Of a stretch of 64,000 nucleotides of DNA, positions 59,568 to 64,000 are shown in pieces. This stretch comes from DATBSL01 sp963729875 (GTDB lineage Bacteria > Acidobacteriota > Vicinamibacteria > Fen-336), in the NCBI GenBank assembly GCA_963729875.1, contig CAVSPR010000006.1:124001-188000 (forward strand), read 5' to 3'. The notes below the pieces were generated by a model, which was given only the letters and a program-made list of their open reading frames with translations, was not told where the DNA came from and ran no database searches. Position numbers and translations under genes: made by a program. How positions within the stretch are numbered: position 1 is the stretch's first letter; each line of letters starts with the position of its first letter.

Positions 59568-64000
<4,433 letters not shown>

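Overview
The window is about 64 kb of very GC-rich bacterial DNA (roughly 70 percent by eye), almost fully coding on both strands. I saw no tRNA, rRNA, CRISPR array, insertion sequence or prophage. The organism is a diderm: there are several predicted outer-membrane barrels, lipoproteins and a Tat-exported protein. Eukaryote-type Ser/Thr kinases, TPR regulators with an N-terminal winged-helix-like domain, a multihaem cytochrome fused to TPRs, and a PUFA-synthase-like megasynthase point to Acidobacteriota or, as second choice, Myxococcota. This placement is an inference from gene content, not a phylogeny.

Layout. 0-1.5 kb: the end of an unknown gene, a RelE/MazF-class toxin-antitoxin pair of the PemK/MazF type, and a small GlsB/YeaQ-type membrane protein. 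1.6-6.3 kb: a RidA-like protein, a GH130 mannosylglucose phosphorylase, a Tat-exported sugar isomerase/epimerase-like protein and a FadL-like outer-membrane protein. 6.4-11.8 kb (minus strand): a glyoxylate-bypass operon, malate synthase then isocitrate lyase, followed by a hemerythrin-like protein and a NosR-like flavin/iron-sulfur membrane protein. 12-22.9 kb (plus strand): a tight operon of a repeat-bearing lipoprotein, an exported protein, a Ser/Thr kinase with PEGA-like tail, an FHA-PEGA-SUMF1 membrane protein, a small exported protein, a MotA/TolQ/ExbB-like channel, an Hsp70-like ATPase fused to FHA, and two membrane-anchored VWA proteins. I consider this the best candidate for a poorly described system. 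23-32.5 kb: peptidase E, a second MazF-type pair, a decayed nucleotidyltransferase module, and a minus-strand group of envelope/stress-type genes (aquaporin, DUF481 barrel, two paralogous coiled-coil membrane proteins), two of which share an identical 33-bp upstream element. 32.5-48.9 kb: a TolB/TPR regulator, a DUF3943 barrel, two divergent GT-C glycosyltransferase paralogues, a ChaC-like cyclotransferase, a degenerate adenylate-forming enzyme, a Tes/Mss-like radical SAM protein, small barrels, a nucleotidyltransferase-like protein, an octahaem cytochrome with HEAT/TPR tail, and a kinase fused to a BRCT domain. 49-64 kb: an acyl-CoA dehydrogenase, a KS-AT-KS-(ACP)4-KR-DH megasynthase and a fused acyl-CoA carboxylase that runs off the end; together they look like a lipid or polyketide locus with its own extender-unit supply.

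Several genes are broken by single-base shifts (kinase near 15.34 kb, DUF481 gene near 26.78 kb, membrane protein near 29.17 kb, megasynthase near 55.57, 56.20 and 56.84 kb). Every one behaves as one extra base, and the three in the megasynthase add up to a restored frame. This suggests consensus errors in a draft genome rather than real gene loss, so these genes are described as single genes where the domains permit.
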